DNA of 64,000 nucleotides from Wolbachia endosymbiont (group B) of Eucosma cana (GTDB lineage Bacteria > Pseudomonadota > Alphaproteobacteria > Rickettsiales > Anaplasmataceae). The notes under the pieces are model-generated. The model saw nothing but the letters and a program-made list of their open reading frames with translations. It had not been told where the DNA came from and did no database searches. Each line of letters starts with the position of its first letter. The first letter of the stretch is position 1. The stretch lies in NCBI RefSeq assembly GCF_947250645.1, contig NZ_OX366334.1, positions 372,001 to 436,000 on the forward strand, given 5' to 3'. The position numbers were made by a program, and so were the translations under genes. Below are positions 19,150 to 28,641 of the stretch, one piece after another.

Positions 19150-22044
19150 ATGGGTACAGGGTCAGTAAAATATATTGCAGAACCTATCAGTGAACAAAGC
19201 AAACACACTGATGAGCAAAAACTGAAGTGTGACCTAAGTGCTGGACAAGAGTGTTCAGAAATAGGTAGCCCAAAAACAGAAGCAACTGAATTACCAGTAG
19301 ATAGTTATTATGAATTCATTAAGCGAGGTTTACTTTGGGCTGATAGAAGTTTGATAGATGATAAAAAATACTTAGAGGATTTAATAGATGAGTGGCTTAT
19401 TCATGCACCTAACTTAAAACTGGAAGAGAGTCAAAAAAAGTTAAATCAAAAATTACTCAATAGTATTATAAAAGATTTTAATATGGGGAATTATGACTCA
19501 TTTTCAAATCTTAAGCAGTTTTTAGAAAGTAACGAGAAAAATAAAGACCTGAAGTACGTTCTTAATCTAAAAAGAGGGCATCTAGGAACAACAGTATTGA
19601 ATGTGTTTGTCGCACACGATGAAGCCATTCATCCTCTTCTCAAAGCTGGTGCTGATCTAAATATGCAGGATAATAAAGGTAAAACACTTTTGCATGATAC
19701 TGCTATTTATTCCAGTGAGTATGAAGGTCTAAAGTATCTCTTAGATGCAAAAACTGATCCAAATATACAAGATAAAAAAGGTAATACACCTTTACACTAT
19801 TATGCTGCTAATTGTAATGATTATAGCAGAAAGGTTATGGATTTACTCATAAGCAAAGGAGCTGATTTAAACATAAAAAATAACAATGGAAAAACCCCAC
19901 TGCAAATTGCAATTGATAGCAACAATATTATAGAGTGTTTTTTAACTGACAACCAAAAAAAGTTAAGAGACCAACTACGTAAAATGGTTAAAGCTACAGA
20001 TTCTGATGAAGATTGGGATAATCCTTATGGTCCAGGTGTTGAAGATCTGAAAAAATTTTTAGATAAACATAAAAATAACCAAGATTTAAAGATAGTTTTA
20101 AATGTTAAGGGTGATAGTTCAATTTGGCCGTTTTGTCAATTTCCTGATGTAAAAGCTTTACTCTTAAAAGCAGGAGCAACTGACTTTGTAGGTAATAAGC
20201 AAGATAATTGTGAAAAATGTGATAGTCTCTTATCAGAGATGTATCAAACAAATCAACTTGCTAAGCTAAATAAGTTTTTGAGTAAGGTAGTAAAAGCTAA
20301 AAGCATGATTGAACTACAGGAAGTTGTAAATGAGATTATAGCTTCTGGAATGAGATTAAATTTTGCTAAAGACAAAGATTATTACTTTGCAGATCACGTA
20401 CTAGAAAAAATTGCTCAGCTAGAAGGAAGCTATGGAATTGCCAGTGATATAGTATGTGCATTAATATCGAGAGGAGCAAAGTTAAAAAACTCAGATAGTT
20501 TAAAAGTCATTGATACAATAGAACGAGAGTTTAAAGATCATAAAGCTAATGTAATCAAGGCTCATGTAGAGTACATTAATTATGCTGAAGAATTTTTTAG
20601 AGTTGCAAAGGATGCTACCAGTGGTCAACTGTGTGATGGAAAAATCGATAACAGTGTATCTTACTTAGAATACTCAGAGGATAGTATAATAGATGTTGCA
20701 AAAATCACAGATAGAACAAGGAATTTAGGAATACCTCAAGGAGAAAAAGGATATGGAAGGAGTGTAATAAAAATTGGCAAAAGTGAGGTGGAAATTATAA
20801 CCCAAGATGGCATAAGGAATTACACAGATCTTACAGAAGGCAGCGATGTAGTATTAACTTTCTATACTAGTTTGGGAAATGTAGACGTTAGGCTGTATCC
20901 TGACATACAGAATAAAAGCAAAATTATAGTAGAAGTGAGTAATAGAGAGGAAATATTAGAAAAATTCAAAGGTCGCGAAGAAGAGTTAGGCAATGATTGC
21001 GAGCTTGGTAACTACTGGGTCTACGATGCTATTGAACAGGGATATTTTGAAAGGTCTGGAAAATTAATGCATCCTGAAGTAATAAGCGAGTCTAACAACA
21101 AATGGACAGAACGTGAAGAGTTAAGAAAGGATTCTATGGAGGAAGTTGCTAGAAGGCATAAGTTATTACAAGATTTACGCAATATTGAGTCTAATATTGT
21201 AAAAAAGGAGAAGAATTTTGACGTAAAAACTTACCTGATAGATATCTTTAAAATTTTATCTAGGTTCTATGAAGAAAAAGGGGATATTTCTAAAACAGAC
21301 TTAGCTAAAGCAGCAGAAAAGGAAAGTAAAAAATTGGGGTTAGAAGGTAAATACAACTGGAGTAAGATTTTTGGTTTAGAGGAAGAAATTATTGAAAAGG
21401 CAGAAAAACAAGGTGATAAAGAGCAAAAATCAAACATACCTGATGACTTCTATTTAGGGCACGCAATCAATAATGGAAGCTGTTTTTTTGATTCATTCAG
21501 GCAAAGTCTGGAACAACAGAAGGGAATCAAAGTTACTGTAGAGCAGTTAAGGAATGAGTGTAAGAGATTTGCGCAAGACAATCCTCCAGAGTGGTTTATA
21601 AGTAAAATTGGCAACGACTTTGATGAGGTTGAAGGTGAGTTCGTAAATCGTGGAATTACGTGTAACCAATATATCAATAGCATTGGAAAGAATGAATTGT
21701 GGGGACGTTCCGATGTCGAGGGCAGAGTACTTTGTAGTAAGTATGGTGTGAAATTACATGTTGCAGAGAGTAATCCATTCAATGCTACTGATGAGCAACA
21801 AGATCCATACTTGCATCAACTAATAGATAGTTCAGGATCAAGAAGTGCAGGTGAGTATAATAGGATAGATTATGATGACAATAATGTCTTACATATAGTA
21901 AATAAGGGAAGTAATCATTTTCAACCCCTACTTTGTAGAAATAAGGTCTTGGCAAAATGCTATTCAAGCTCACCAAGGTGTAATATGGACGAGTTAAAGA
22001 TAGAATCTCACCAACATAAGTCACTACCTGTAAGTGGATCATAG
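19150..22044 (+). CDS. Ankyrin-repeat protein with C-terminal OTU cysteine protease domain
   Basis: A 964-residue likely host-directed protein. Residues ~150-270 hold three to four ankyrin repeats (GADLNMQDNKGKTLLHDTA; DPNIQDKKGNTPLHYYA; GADLNIKNNNGKTPLQIA). Residues ~375-453 and ~496-645 form the two-part module shared with the genes at 37818, 51172 and 52768. Residues ~770-930 look like an OTU deubiquitinase: NNGSCFFDSF with catalytic Cys778 and SNHFQPLL with catalytic His923. OTU enzymes remove ubiquitin; in an intracellular symbiont the target would be host ubiquitin. It has a perfect promoter upstream. No signal peptide, so secretion would be by the type IV system. Confidence 0.8.
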   Translation: MGTGSVKYIAEPISEQSKHTDEQKLKCDLSAGQECSEIGSPKTEATELPVDSYYEFIKRGLLWADRSLIDDKKYLEDLIDEWLIHAPNLKLEESQKKLNQKLLNSIIKDFNMGNYDSFSNLKQFLESNEKNKDLKYVLNLKRGHLGTTVLNVFVAHDEAIHPLLKAGADLNMQDNKGKTLLHDTAIYSSEYEGLKYLLDAKTDPNIQDKKGNTPLHYYAANCNDYSRKVMDLLISKGADLNIKNNNGKTPLQIAIDSNNIIECFLTDNQKKLRDQLRKMVKATDSDEDWDNPYGPGVEDLKKFLDKHKNNQDLKIVLNVKGDSSIWPFCQFPDVKALLLKAGATDFVGNKQDNCEKCDSLLSEMYQTNQLAKLNKFLSKVVKAKSMIELQEVVNEIIASGMRLNFAKDKDYYFADHVLEKIAQLEGSYGIASDIVCALISRGAKLKNSDSLKVIDTIEREFKDHKANVIKAHVEYINYAEEFFRVAKDATSGQLCDGKIDNSVSYLEYSEDSIIDVAKITDRTRNLGIPQGEKGYGRSVIKIGKSEVEIITQDGIRNYTDLTEGSDVVLTFYTSLGNVDVRLYPDIQNKSKIIVEVSNREEILEKFKGREEELGNDCELGNYWVYDAIEQGYFERSGKLMHPEVISESNNKWTEREELRKDSMEEVARRHKLLQDLRNIESNIVKKEKNFDVKTYLIDIFKILSRFYEEKGDISKTDLAKAAEKESKKLGLEGKYNWSKIFGLEEEIIEKAEKQGDKEQKSNIPDDFYLGHAINNGSCFFDSFRQSLEQQKGIKVTVEQLRNECKRFAQDNPPEWFISKIGNDFDEVEGEFVNRGITCNQYINSIGKNELWGRSDVEGRVLCSKYGVKLHVAESNPFNATDEQQDPYLHQLIDSSGSRSAGEYNRIDYDDNNVLHIVNKGSNHFQPLLCRNKVLAKCYSSSPRCNMDELKIESHQHKSLPVSGS

Positions 22045-22199
22045 CTCGGTATATGACTTGCTACACAGCAATGATGGAGGAAGTTTATTTAGATGGTTAA
22101 AGAAGAATTTATTTTATTTAAAAAGTTTACTTAGCGCTTATCAATTTTCAAGCACACTCTCAGATTCAAAAAGGGCTATAGATTGCTCCACATGTACTA

Positions 22200-22301
22200 T
22201 AGTGTTTTCTAAAATAAATGATAGTGCACTAACATACAAACTCGCAGCTTTTAGGGGGTAATCTCGTAATGAAAATTTATCATTCATTTTCGAAACTACT
22301 A
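22200..22301 (-). mobile_element. 102-bp MITE, copy 1
   Basis: A non-coding element with imperfect 23-bp inverted terminal repeats (TAGTRTTTYC-like ends), flanked by TA on both sides (22198-22199, 22302-22303). It is nearly identical to, and inverted relative to, the copy at 50689-50790. Confidence 0.75.
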
Positions 22302-22641
22302 TACTTTCTGGAGTTGTGTGCTGGGGTTTAGAGTATTGAATTTTTTGATGTTTATTTGATGTTTATTCGATACATTTTCTACCACTATTGCATTTGATAT
22401 GCTAAAATCTTCATCATTTATATTGATATTTTGTATAATTGAGTGTCGATTCCTGTAGCTTTTTCAGCATTAGTTTGTTCTTTTACCTCAAGATCTCTTG
22501 GTACATCAGAGGTCCTTGATTCCTCTATATCAACTGCAGTAGCAGCAATTTGGCTACCTTTCTTATTTCTCAGCAATACCTTTCAATAGTTTTGGTGTTT
22601 TCATAGTTTCTCTCCTTTTGTTGTTTTTATAAACGGTATAA
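22302..22641 (-). pseudogene. Decayed small gene downstream of the recombinase
   Basis: About 340 bp with no open frame. Minus-strand fragments starting near 22600 (MKTPKLLKGIAEK and following) resemble the stretch at ~54850-55105, which likewise follows the second recombinase copy. Both look like remnants of the same small phage gene; its identity is unknown. Confidence 0.35.
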
Positions 22642-24150
22642 TTACGCCGCTAATCCATAAAATTTCTCCAGTTGCTCACTCCACAGCATCGGTATTTCTC
22701 TTAAATCAACTAACTTCAAACCCCTTGGCTGTCTCCCATTTACTATATCTTCTTTAATTTTTGGTGCTAAATAATTTAACCTTAAAATTTGCTGTATACG
22801 TCTTGTACCTATATTAATTTTGGCACTCAGCTCTTTCACACTTCTATATTTCCCTTTCTCTAGTTGCTGTTTCCATAGATGGGCTCTTACCACTGCTTTG
22901 AGTAACGCATTGTTTGTTTTTCCTTCTGGTTCAATTACTGTACATTTGCTTACTTTCTTCTTTATTGCTATAAACTCCACCTTATCCTCTGAACTCACCT
23001 CTATTCCATCGTCTCTTACCATTACCCCACTTATTAAGTTCCTTACTACTTCCTCCTGTTTTCCAAAACTTAAATTTTTCCATTTTTCTTCGGTCTTTTC
23101 TTTCCAATTTTCATATAGCTGTTCAGCTTTCTTCATCACTTCTTTTTCTACTTCTCCTGCTATTACATTTCGGTTTTCTGATCCACAACCTTTTCCCCTT
23201 AAATGATTGTTGCATACGTAATATCGGTACCTTTTATTTTCTTTTTTTGAGTATGTCAGCGTCATATTTACACTACAGCTCTTGCACTTAATTATTCCCC
23301 TAAGCAATGCTTCCTCATATTTTGCTTTTCTATATGGTTGATTCCTTATCAATTCCTGCGCTTTTTGCCATTTTTCCTCTTTTATTATTGCTTCATGCTT
23401 TCCCTCATACTCTTTCTCATAATGCCTTATTTTTCCCATATATATTGGATTTGTTATTATTCTCCTTACCGTCGCTTTTTTAAAGATATCTGATTTTGTT
23501 CTGTAACCTTGACTATTTAGCTCCCTTGCCAATTCTGCCATTGATTTTAGCTCCAAATATCTTTCAAATATGTGCCTTACTATTTTCGCTTCTTTTTCAT
23601 TTATTATTAATTCTTTATCTTTTACATCATATCCAAGCGGCAAAGTTCCCCCCATCCACAATCCCTGCTCCTTTGATGTTGCTATTTTATTTTTTACCCT
23701 TTCTACGATCATTTCTCTTTCTAGTTGTGCTGCTCCTGACAATACCGTTTGTACAAATTTTCCCATTGGCGTATTATTGTCAAATATTTGTGTTACTGCT
23801 ACAAAATTTACTCGGTGCCTTCTAAAAAATGACGTTACTTCAATGCTGTCTTTTGTTTCTCTTGATAGCCTATCTAGCGTATATACTACTACACAATCTA
23901 CTTCTCCTGTTTTTACATCTTCAAATAATTCCTTTATTGCTGGTCTTTCTAAATTTTTCCCTGAATATCCGCAATCATCATACCTTTTTACCAATGCTAC
24001 CCATCCTTCTCGGCTTTTTATATATTTTTCACATGCTACACGTTGCGCATCAAGACTATTAAACTTTTGTTCTAGTCCATCCTCATTTGATTTTCTTGTA
24101 TATATCGCACACCTTACTTCTTTTAGCATTTTATTCTCTTCAATTTTCAT
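22642..24150 (-). CDS. Large serine recombinase (phage WO integrase)
   Basis: About 502 residues from the ATG at 24150 (MKIEENKML). The N-terminal resolvase domain has CAIYTRKSNEDG with the nucleophilic Ser, DDCGYSGKNLERPA and YTLDRLSRETKD. The middle recombinase domain (GTLPLGYDVKDKELIINEKE) is followed by a zinc ribbon (CKSCSVNM ... CNNHLRGKGC) and a coiled coil. Such enzymes integrate and excise WO prophage at att sites. The start overlaps the upstream DUF2924 gene by 11 bp, so both form one unit. This copy is full length; a 5'-truncated relative lies at 55133-55771. Confidence 0.92.
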   Translation of the reverse strand: MKIEENKMLKEVRCAIYTRKSNEDGLEQKFNSLDAQRVACEKYIKSREGWVALVKRYDDCGYSGKNLERPAIKELFEDVKTGEVDCVVVYTLDRLSRETKDSIEVTSFFRRHRVNFVAVTQIFDNNTPMGKFVQTVLSGAAQLEREMIVERVKNKIATSKEQGLWMGGTLPLGYDVKDKELIINEKEAKIVRHIFERYLELKSMAELARELNSQGYRTKSDIFKKATVRRIITNPIYMGKIRHYEKEYEGKHEAIIKEEKWQKAQELIRNQPYRKAKYEEALLRGIIKCKSCSVNMTLTYSKKENKRYRYYVCNNHLRGKGCGSENRNVIAGEVEKEVMKKAEQLYENWKEKTEEKWKNLSFGKQEEVVRNLISGVMVRDDGIEVSSEDKVEFIAIKKKVSKCTVIEPEGKTNNALLKAVVRAHLWKQQLEKGKYRSVKELSAKINIGTRRIQQILRLNYLAPKIKEDIVNGRQPRGLKLVDLREIPMLWSEQLEKFYGLAA

Positions 24151-24571
24151 TTTTATCACGCATCCCAAATAATAAAGGTCCGTTGTAGCTCATTCCCATT
24201 ATTTTTCCTGCCACTGCTGACAATGATGTATAAAACTCTTCTTTGTAGATTAAACCCTTATCTGTTACCATTACCGCATGCGTCTCTTCTCCTCTCTCTA
24301 ATATTAGCTCTGTTCCTGCTACTGGAAGTTTGTCACTACTTATTCTTTTTCCCTTCTCTAGCCGATCTGCCAGATACTCCAGTCTTTTTGCTCCTTTTCT
24401 TGACATTTCTCCATACGCTTTTTCCTGCATTCTATAAGCTAATCTTGGTATCAGATATTTCTTTGAGTATCTAGGCGCTTCTTTCCCAAATACCTTCTTC
24501 CACGTTTTTCTCAGCTCATCCAAAGGTTTTCTCTCTAAATTCATTACTTTCTTTTCTGTTTCTCTTTCCAT
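24140..24571 (-). CDS. DUF2924 protein, partner of the serine recombinase
   Basis: A 143-residue basic protein: KPLDELRKTWKKVFGKEAPR, LIPRLAYRMQEKAYG, then LPVAGTELILERGEETHAV and YTSLSAVAGKIMG. This matches the DUF2924 family, usually found directly upstream of phage or transposon serine recombinases and thought to help recombination (inference). It overlaps the recombinase start. The IS3 element begins 27 bp upstream and may have cut it off from its promoter. Confidence 0.85.
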   Translation of the reverse strand: MERETEKKVMNLERKPLDELRKTWKKVFGKEAPRYSKKYLIPRLAYRMQEKAYGEMSRKGAKRLEYLADRLEKGKRISSDKLPVAGTELILERGEETHAVMVTDKGLIYKEEFYTSLSAVAGKIMGMSYNGPLLFGMRDKNEN

Positions 24572-24597
24572 ATTTTCAGCCTCTCATAGAAGGTATA

Positions 24598-25885
24598 ATG
24601 CACCCATTTGTCTAGACCATTTTTTTCAAAGTGATCCGATTTTTAAAATGAATATGTTGATAAATACGTCGACACACATTTAAAGTATTTATCAATATAT
24701 TCATTTACTGTTTATGATAATAAAGATCAGCAGGAACTTTATAATGTAGAGTCTGATGTCGCCTTCTATAGTTATACCAAGCAACAAAATCATTTATTAT
24801 AAGATTTAAATCTCTGATACTATTTGGTCTATAATAATATATAGCTTCTTGCTTTAAAGTTCTCCATAAGCGCTCAACAAATATATTGTCGAAGCAACGT
24901 CCTTTATGGTCCATACTGATTTTAATATTAGCACGCTCTAATTCCATAATAAAGTTGTAGCTAGTAAACTGCACCCCCTGATCACTATTAAAAATCTCAG
25001 GTTTACCTTGTTTTAGAGCTTCTTTGAGAGTATAAAGGCAAAATCCAGCATCGAGATATGGTGATAATGAATGAGCAATAATATAGCGACTATACAAGTC
25101 CATTATTGCCACAAAATAGATAAACTTACCTTCTACCATAATATATGTTATATCAGTAGCCCATACCTGATTAACTCTACAAATAATCAAATCTTTGAGT
25201 AAATAAGGATATATTTTATGCTTTTTTTCTTTAATACTTGTATTACATCTTTTTCTACAATACAGCCCACTAATCTTCATTTTTTTCATAATTCTTAAGA
25301 TTTTTTTGTGATTGACTACTACTCCACTCGCTATGATTTCAGCAGTAATTTTACGATATCCATAACGGCAATCAGAAGCCAAATATACTTCTTGAATCAA
25401 ATTTGCTACTTCACTTTCGTTATTAATTATAGGCCTATAATATAGGCTAGATCTGCAAATCCCCAATAAATCAGCCTGTTTCCTAATTGACAGATCAGAA
25501 TCTTTTTCTATAAACCTTACTCTATCTTTTTTGCTTATTTCAGTAATTTTTTTTTCAAATAGCTATTTTCCACTGTCAATTCTCCTATTACTTTATGTAA
25601 ACTTTCTATTTCTTGCGCTAAGATTCTTTGTTTTCTCGCACTTTCACTTTCTTCAACAAATAGGTCTTTTAACCTTGCCAATACTCTATCACGCCAATCA
25701 TATAGATTTGTTGATGGTATTTTATATTCACTACATATCTCAGCTGTGCTTTTTTGATTTTTTATTGCTTCCAAAGCTATCTTTGCTTTTAACTCTGGTT
25801 CATATTTTTTTGTTGCCATACTTTTACCCCTTTACCTTCCTACTCGGATCAACCATTTTTTTTTGGTCTAGTTTATGGGGTGCAT
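24598..25885 (-). mobile_element. IS3-family element, copy 1
   Basis: A 1288-bp element with ends ATGCACCC..., flanked by TATA on both sides (24594-24597 and 25886-25889). It is nearly identical to copies 2 and 3. On its right side it truncates the phage tail sheath gene; on its left it separates the recombinase pair from whatever lay upstream. Confidence 0.92.
24705..25819 (-). CDS. IS3-family transposase OrfA-OrfB (copy 1)
   Basis: OrfA (25535-25819, 94 residues) has the helix-turn-helix KYEPELKAKIALEAIKNQK and a leucine zipper. OrfB (24705-25466) has the rve core: VWATDITYIMVEGKFIYFV, NSDQGVQFTSYNF and the Glu in DNIFVERLWRTLKQEA (DDE). The frames join by a -1 shift at a run of nine A near the end of OrfA to give the active OrfAB. 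All catalytic residues are intact, so the element is probably mobile. Confidence 0.9.
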
Positions 25886-25889
25886 TATA

Positions 25890-26904
25890 CTTTAAAGAAG
25901 CGGCAAAACTTGGCAAAAAGGGAACTCTTTTTTCAGCAATAACTGGAGTATTTACCCAAATTGGTGCAACAGTTATAGTAATTAGAGTTGAAGAGAGTGA
26001 AAACATCAATCCAAAATTAAAAGAAGAAGAGACGCTGAAAAATATAATTGGCGGTGTTGATAAAGAGACTGGAGAGTATCAAGGGATAGAGGCATTCCTC
26101 AGTAGTGAAAGCATAGTTCATGTTGCTCCAAGAATATTAATTGCACCTCAATTTACTCACCAACTACCAGAAGATGGCAAAAATCCAGTGGTTGCAGCAT
26201 TAATTCCTATAGCAGAAAAGCTGAGAAGCATAATAGTAGCAGATGGACCAAATACTAATGATGAAGAAGCAATAAAATGGAGAAAAAGTGTAGGCAGCTC
26301 AAGAGTTTACGTAGTTGATCCATGGGTGAAGGTACTTATTGAAGAAGAAATCTTGCCAGCAAGCCCATTTGTAGCTGGTTTAATAGCAAAAGTAGATAGC
26401 GAACAAGGATTTTGGCACTCACCTTCAAATAAAGAGATAAATGGTATTGTTGGAACAAGCAGGCCTATTGATTTTACGCTCGGTAATACAAATTGTAGAG
26501 CAAACCACTTGAATGAAAATGAAGTAACAACGATAATTCATCAAAATGGCTATAGGCTTTGGGGAAATAGAACATGTTCAAACGATTCGAAATGGGCTTT
26601 TCTATCAGTGAGAAGAACTGCAGATTTAATTAACGATAGTCTGCTGCGAGCTCATCTCTGGGCAGTTGATCGAAATATCACCAAAACTTACATAGATGAT
26701 GTGATTGAGGGGGTGAATTCTTATTTGGCCAATTTAAAAGCGCAAGGAGCGATTATCAGTGGAAAATGTTATGCAACTTCAGAATTAAACACACCAGCAA
26801 ATATTGCAAGTGGAAAAGTATACTTTGATTTTGAGTTTACACCACCATATCCAGCAGAACAGATTACTTTTCGTTCACGGCTGGTGAATAGTGAAATATC
26901 GTAA
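25890..26904 (+). pseudogene. Phage WO tail sheath protein (gpFI-like), 5'-truncated
   Basis: The contractile tail sheath of a P2-like phage tail. The remaining ~338 codons read EAAKLGKKGTLFSAITGVFTQ, EGIEAFLSSESIVHVAPRIL, GFWHSPSNKEINGIVG and SVRRTADLINDSLLRAHLWA, all sheath-like. About the first 45-50 residues expected in this family are missing, replaced by the end of IS3 copy 1. The frame stays open back into the antisense of the IS (from 25531), but that extension is unrelated hydrophobic sequence. The neighbouring tube gene follows after 28 bp. Confidence 0.85.
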
Positions 26905-27335
26905 ATTTTATTAAGGGAAAAAAGGAAGAAAGATGCTACCAAAGATTTTAAAGAATTTTAATGTGTTCGTAGATGGTCGGGGTTATGCAGGAAAAATAGA
27001 TGAAATTACGCTGCCAAAGCTTACCATAAAAACTGAAGAATATAGAGCTGGTGGTATGGATATTCCAGTAAATATTGATATGGGCATGGAAAAGCTTGAA
27101 GCAGATTTCACTTTTTCTGAATACGATACAGAACTCTTTCGGCTATTTGGGTTGATAAATGGAAATTCAGTAGCTTTGACACTCAGAGGTGGAATGCAAG
27201 GGAGTGGTAGTAACGATATTGAAGGAGTAATAATCAACCTTAGGGGCATATTCAGAGAATTTGATTTTGGTAGCTGGAAACCTGCTGAAAAAGCAACGCT
27301 GAAGTGTACTGTAGCTGCTCATTACTATAAACTTA

Positions 27336-28440
27336 TACCAATTCTCATTGTTGTGGAGTCAAATAGGAAACAGAGCAGAGTTGTTTAATTGTAGAAGTAG
27401 CAAGAGAGGTAAGAAATTTGCATAAAGTGCTCTCAAGCAAAGCAATAGTACTGTATATTTTATTGCGCAAAATGTTCTGTTTTATATATAACCAAAGCCT
27501 CTCAACAGGATTAAGTTCAGGTGAATATGGAGGTAGGTATATAATCTCAATGTTTTTAGGTACCTTTAAATTTTTTGACTTATGCCAACTAGCACAGTCC
27601 ATAACAAGAACAGCTTCTCTTGTCCCTAGATATTGCAACATTTGCTCAAGAAATATATTCATGCAATCAGTGTTAACATTTGGTGCAAATAAGCTAAAAC
27701 TCTCTCCATTTTTAGGATTAACTGCACTGTAGAGATAAAAATTATGCCTACCTAACTTTATTTTAACCCGAGTTCTAGTACCTTTTTTAAACCATCCATG
27801 CCCAACTTTCGAATGTGTGCCAAACCTTGATTCATCAAAGAAAAATAGCTCTTTTTCAGGATACTTTCCAATAACTTCATTGAGATTTTTTTTTGAATTC
27901 CTCTTGTTTACTTTTATCTTGTACGTTGTGTACTGGTCTTGGTGTAATATATGAAAATTTCATCTTTTGCATATGGCGGTGTACTGTAGATTTGCTAATA
28001 TTTAAGTCGAACTTTTCCTGTATTCTTATTCTCATTTCTTTAATGGTAATATTAGGGTTTTCTTCTATCCATGCTTCAATTTGCTGTAGTTGAGCCTGAT
28101 TTAATTTAGTTTTTCTTCGGCGTGATCGAGGAGCAAACAGTTTTTCTTCTCTGCCAAATTTCAAGAGTTTTATCCACGAAGTTAGTGCCTTTCTTGAAAT
28201 GCAATATATTTTTGCTACAGACGTTATACTGTACTTTTTTGCTGCAATTACAGCGTTTAGTTTTTTTGAAACATATGCATTATTCCTTACTTTCTTCAGC
28301 ATCTCTTTTGCTGATTTTACTACTTCTTCATCCAATAATTTTGATCTGAGTGCCATTTATACCTAAACTATTTCACTTATTTCATTATGGCTTTTCTTCC
28401 ATTATTGTCTATCTGTTTCCCGTGTAACGGGAATTGGTAT
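27336..28440 (-). mobile_element. IS630-family element in the tail tube gene
   Basis: A 1105-bp element with ends TACCAATTC / GAATTGGTA, flanked by TA on each side (27334-27335 and 28441-28442), as expected for IS630/Tc1-mariner. It carries a two-frame transposase gene on the minus strand. Confidence 0.9.
27345..28356 (-). CDS. IS630-family transposase, two frames
   Basis: The first frame (27877-28356) is the DNA-binding half: SITSVAKIYCISRKALTSWI, RRRKTKLNQAQLQQIEAW. The second frame continues ELFFFDESRFGTHSKVGHGW (first Asp), VLVMDCASWHKSKNL (second Asp) and LPPYSPELNPVERLWLYIK (Glu), a complete DDE triad. The frames meet at a run of nine A (27886-27894 on the plus strand as T9), the usual frameshift or transcript-slippage site of Wolbachia IS630 elements. 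Probably active. Confidence 0.88.
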
Positions 28441-28641
28441 TACTATCGGTAGTAATGAATTAATAGAAATCGATGCTGAGAACATGATCCGTAAGATTAA
28501 CGGTGTTGATCAAATGGCCTTGCTGCAAACGATTTTAGGGATTTAATGGAATAGATGGATGCCTTTTCATATAACCACTTTTTTATTGAAAAATTACTGA
28601 TAATACTGTATAATTATTAATGTTTTTTAAGCATTTGTGCT

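Larger units (their letters stand above)
26933..28546 (+). pseudogene. Phage WO tail tube protein (gpFII-like), split by IS630
   Basis: The major tail tube protein. The 5' part (26933-27335) reads MLPKILKNFNVFVDGRGYAG to AAHYYKL; the 3' part (28443-28546) reads TIGSNELIEIDAENMIRKIN then GVDQMALLQTILGI-stop. Taking out the IS630 and one TA restores one frame of 168 codons across HYYKLTIG. The intact form is a normal length for this family. As it stands the C-terminus is replaced by IS-derived residues, so the tube is unlikely to assemble. Confidence 0.9.

Noticed and set aside
22034..22261. Small plus-strand ORF after the ankyrin-OTU gene
   Set aside because: It runs into the 102-bp MITE and has no ribosome site or family similarity.
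25531..25889. Hydrophobic 119-residue frame (MLISVIFFSNSYF...) seen in three places
   Set aside because: It is the antisense of the IS3 OrfA gene in every copy; no ribosome site and no membrane-protein family.
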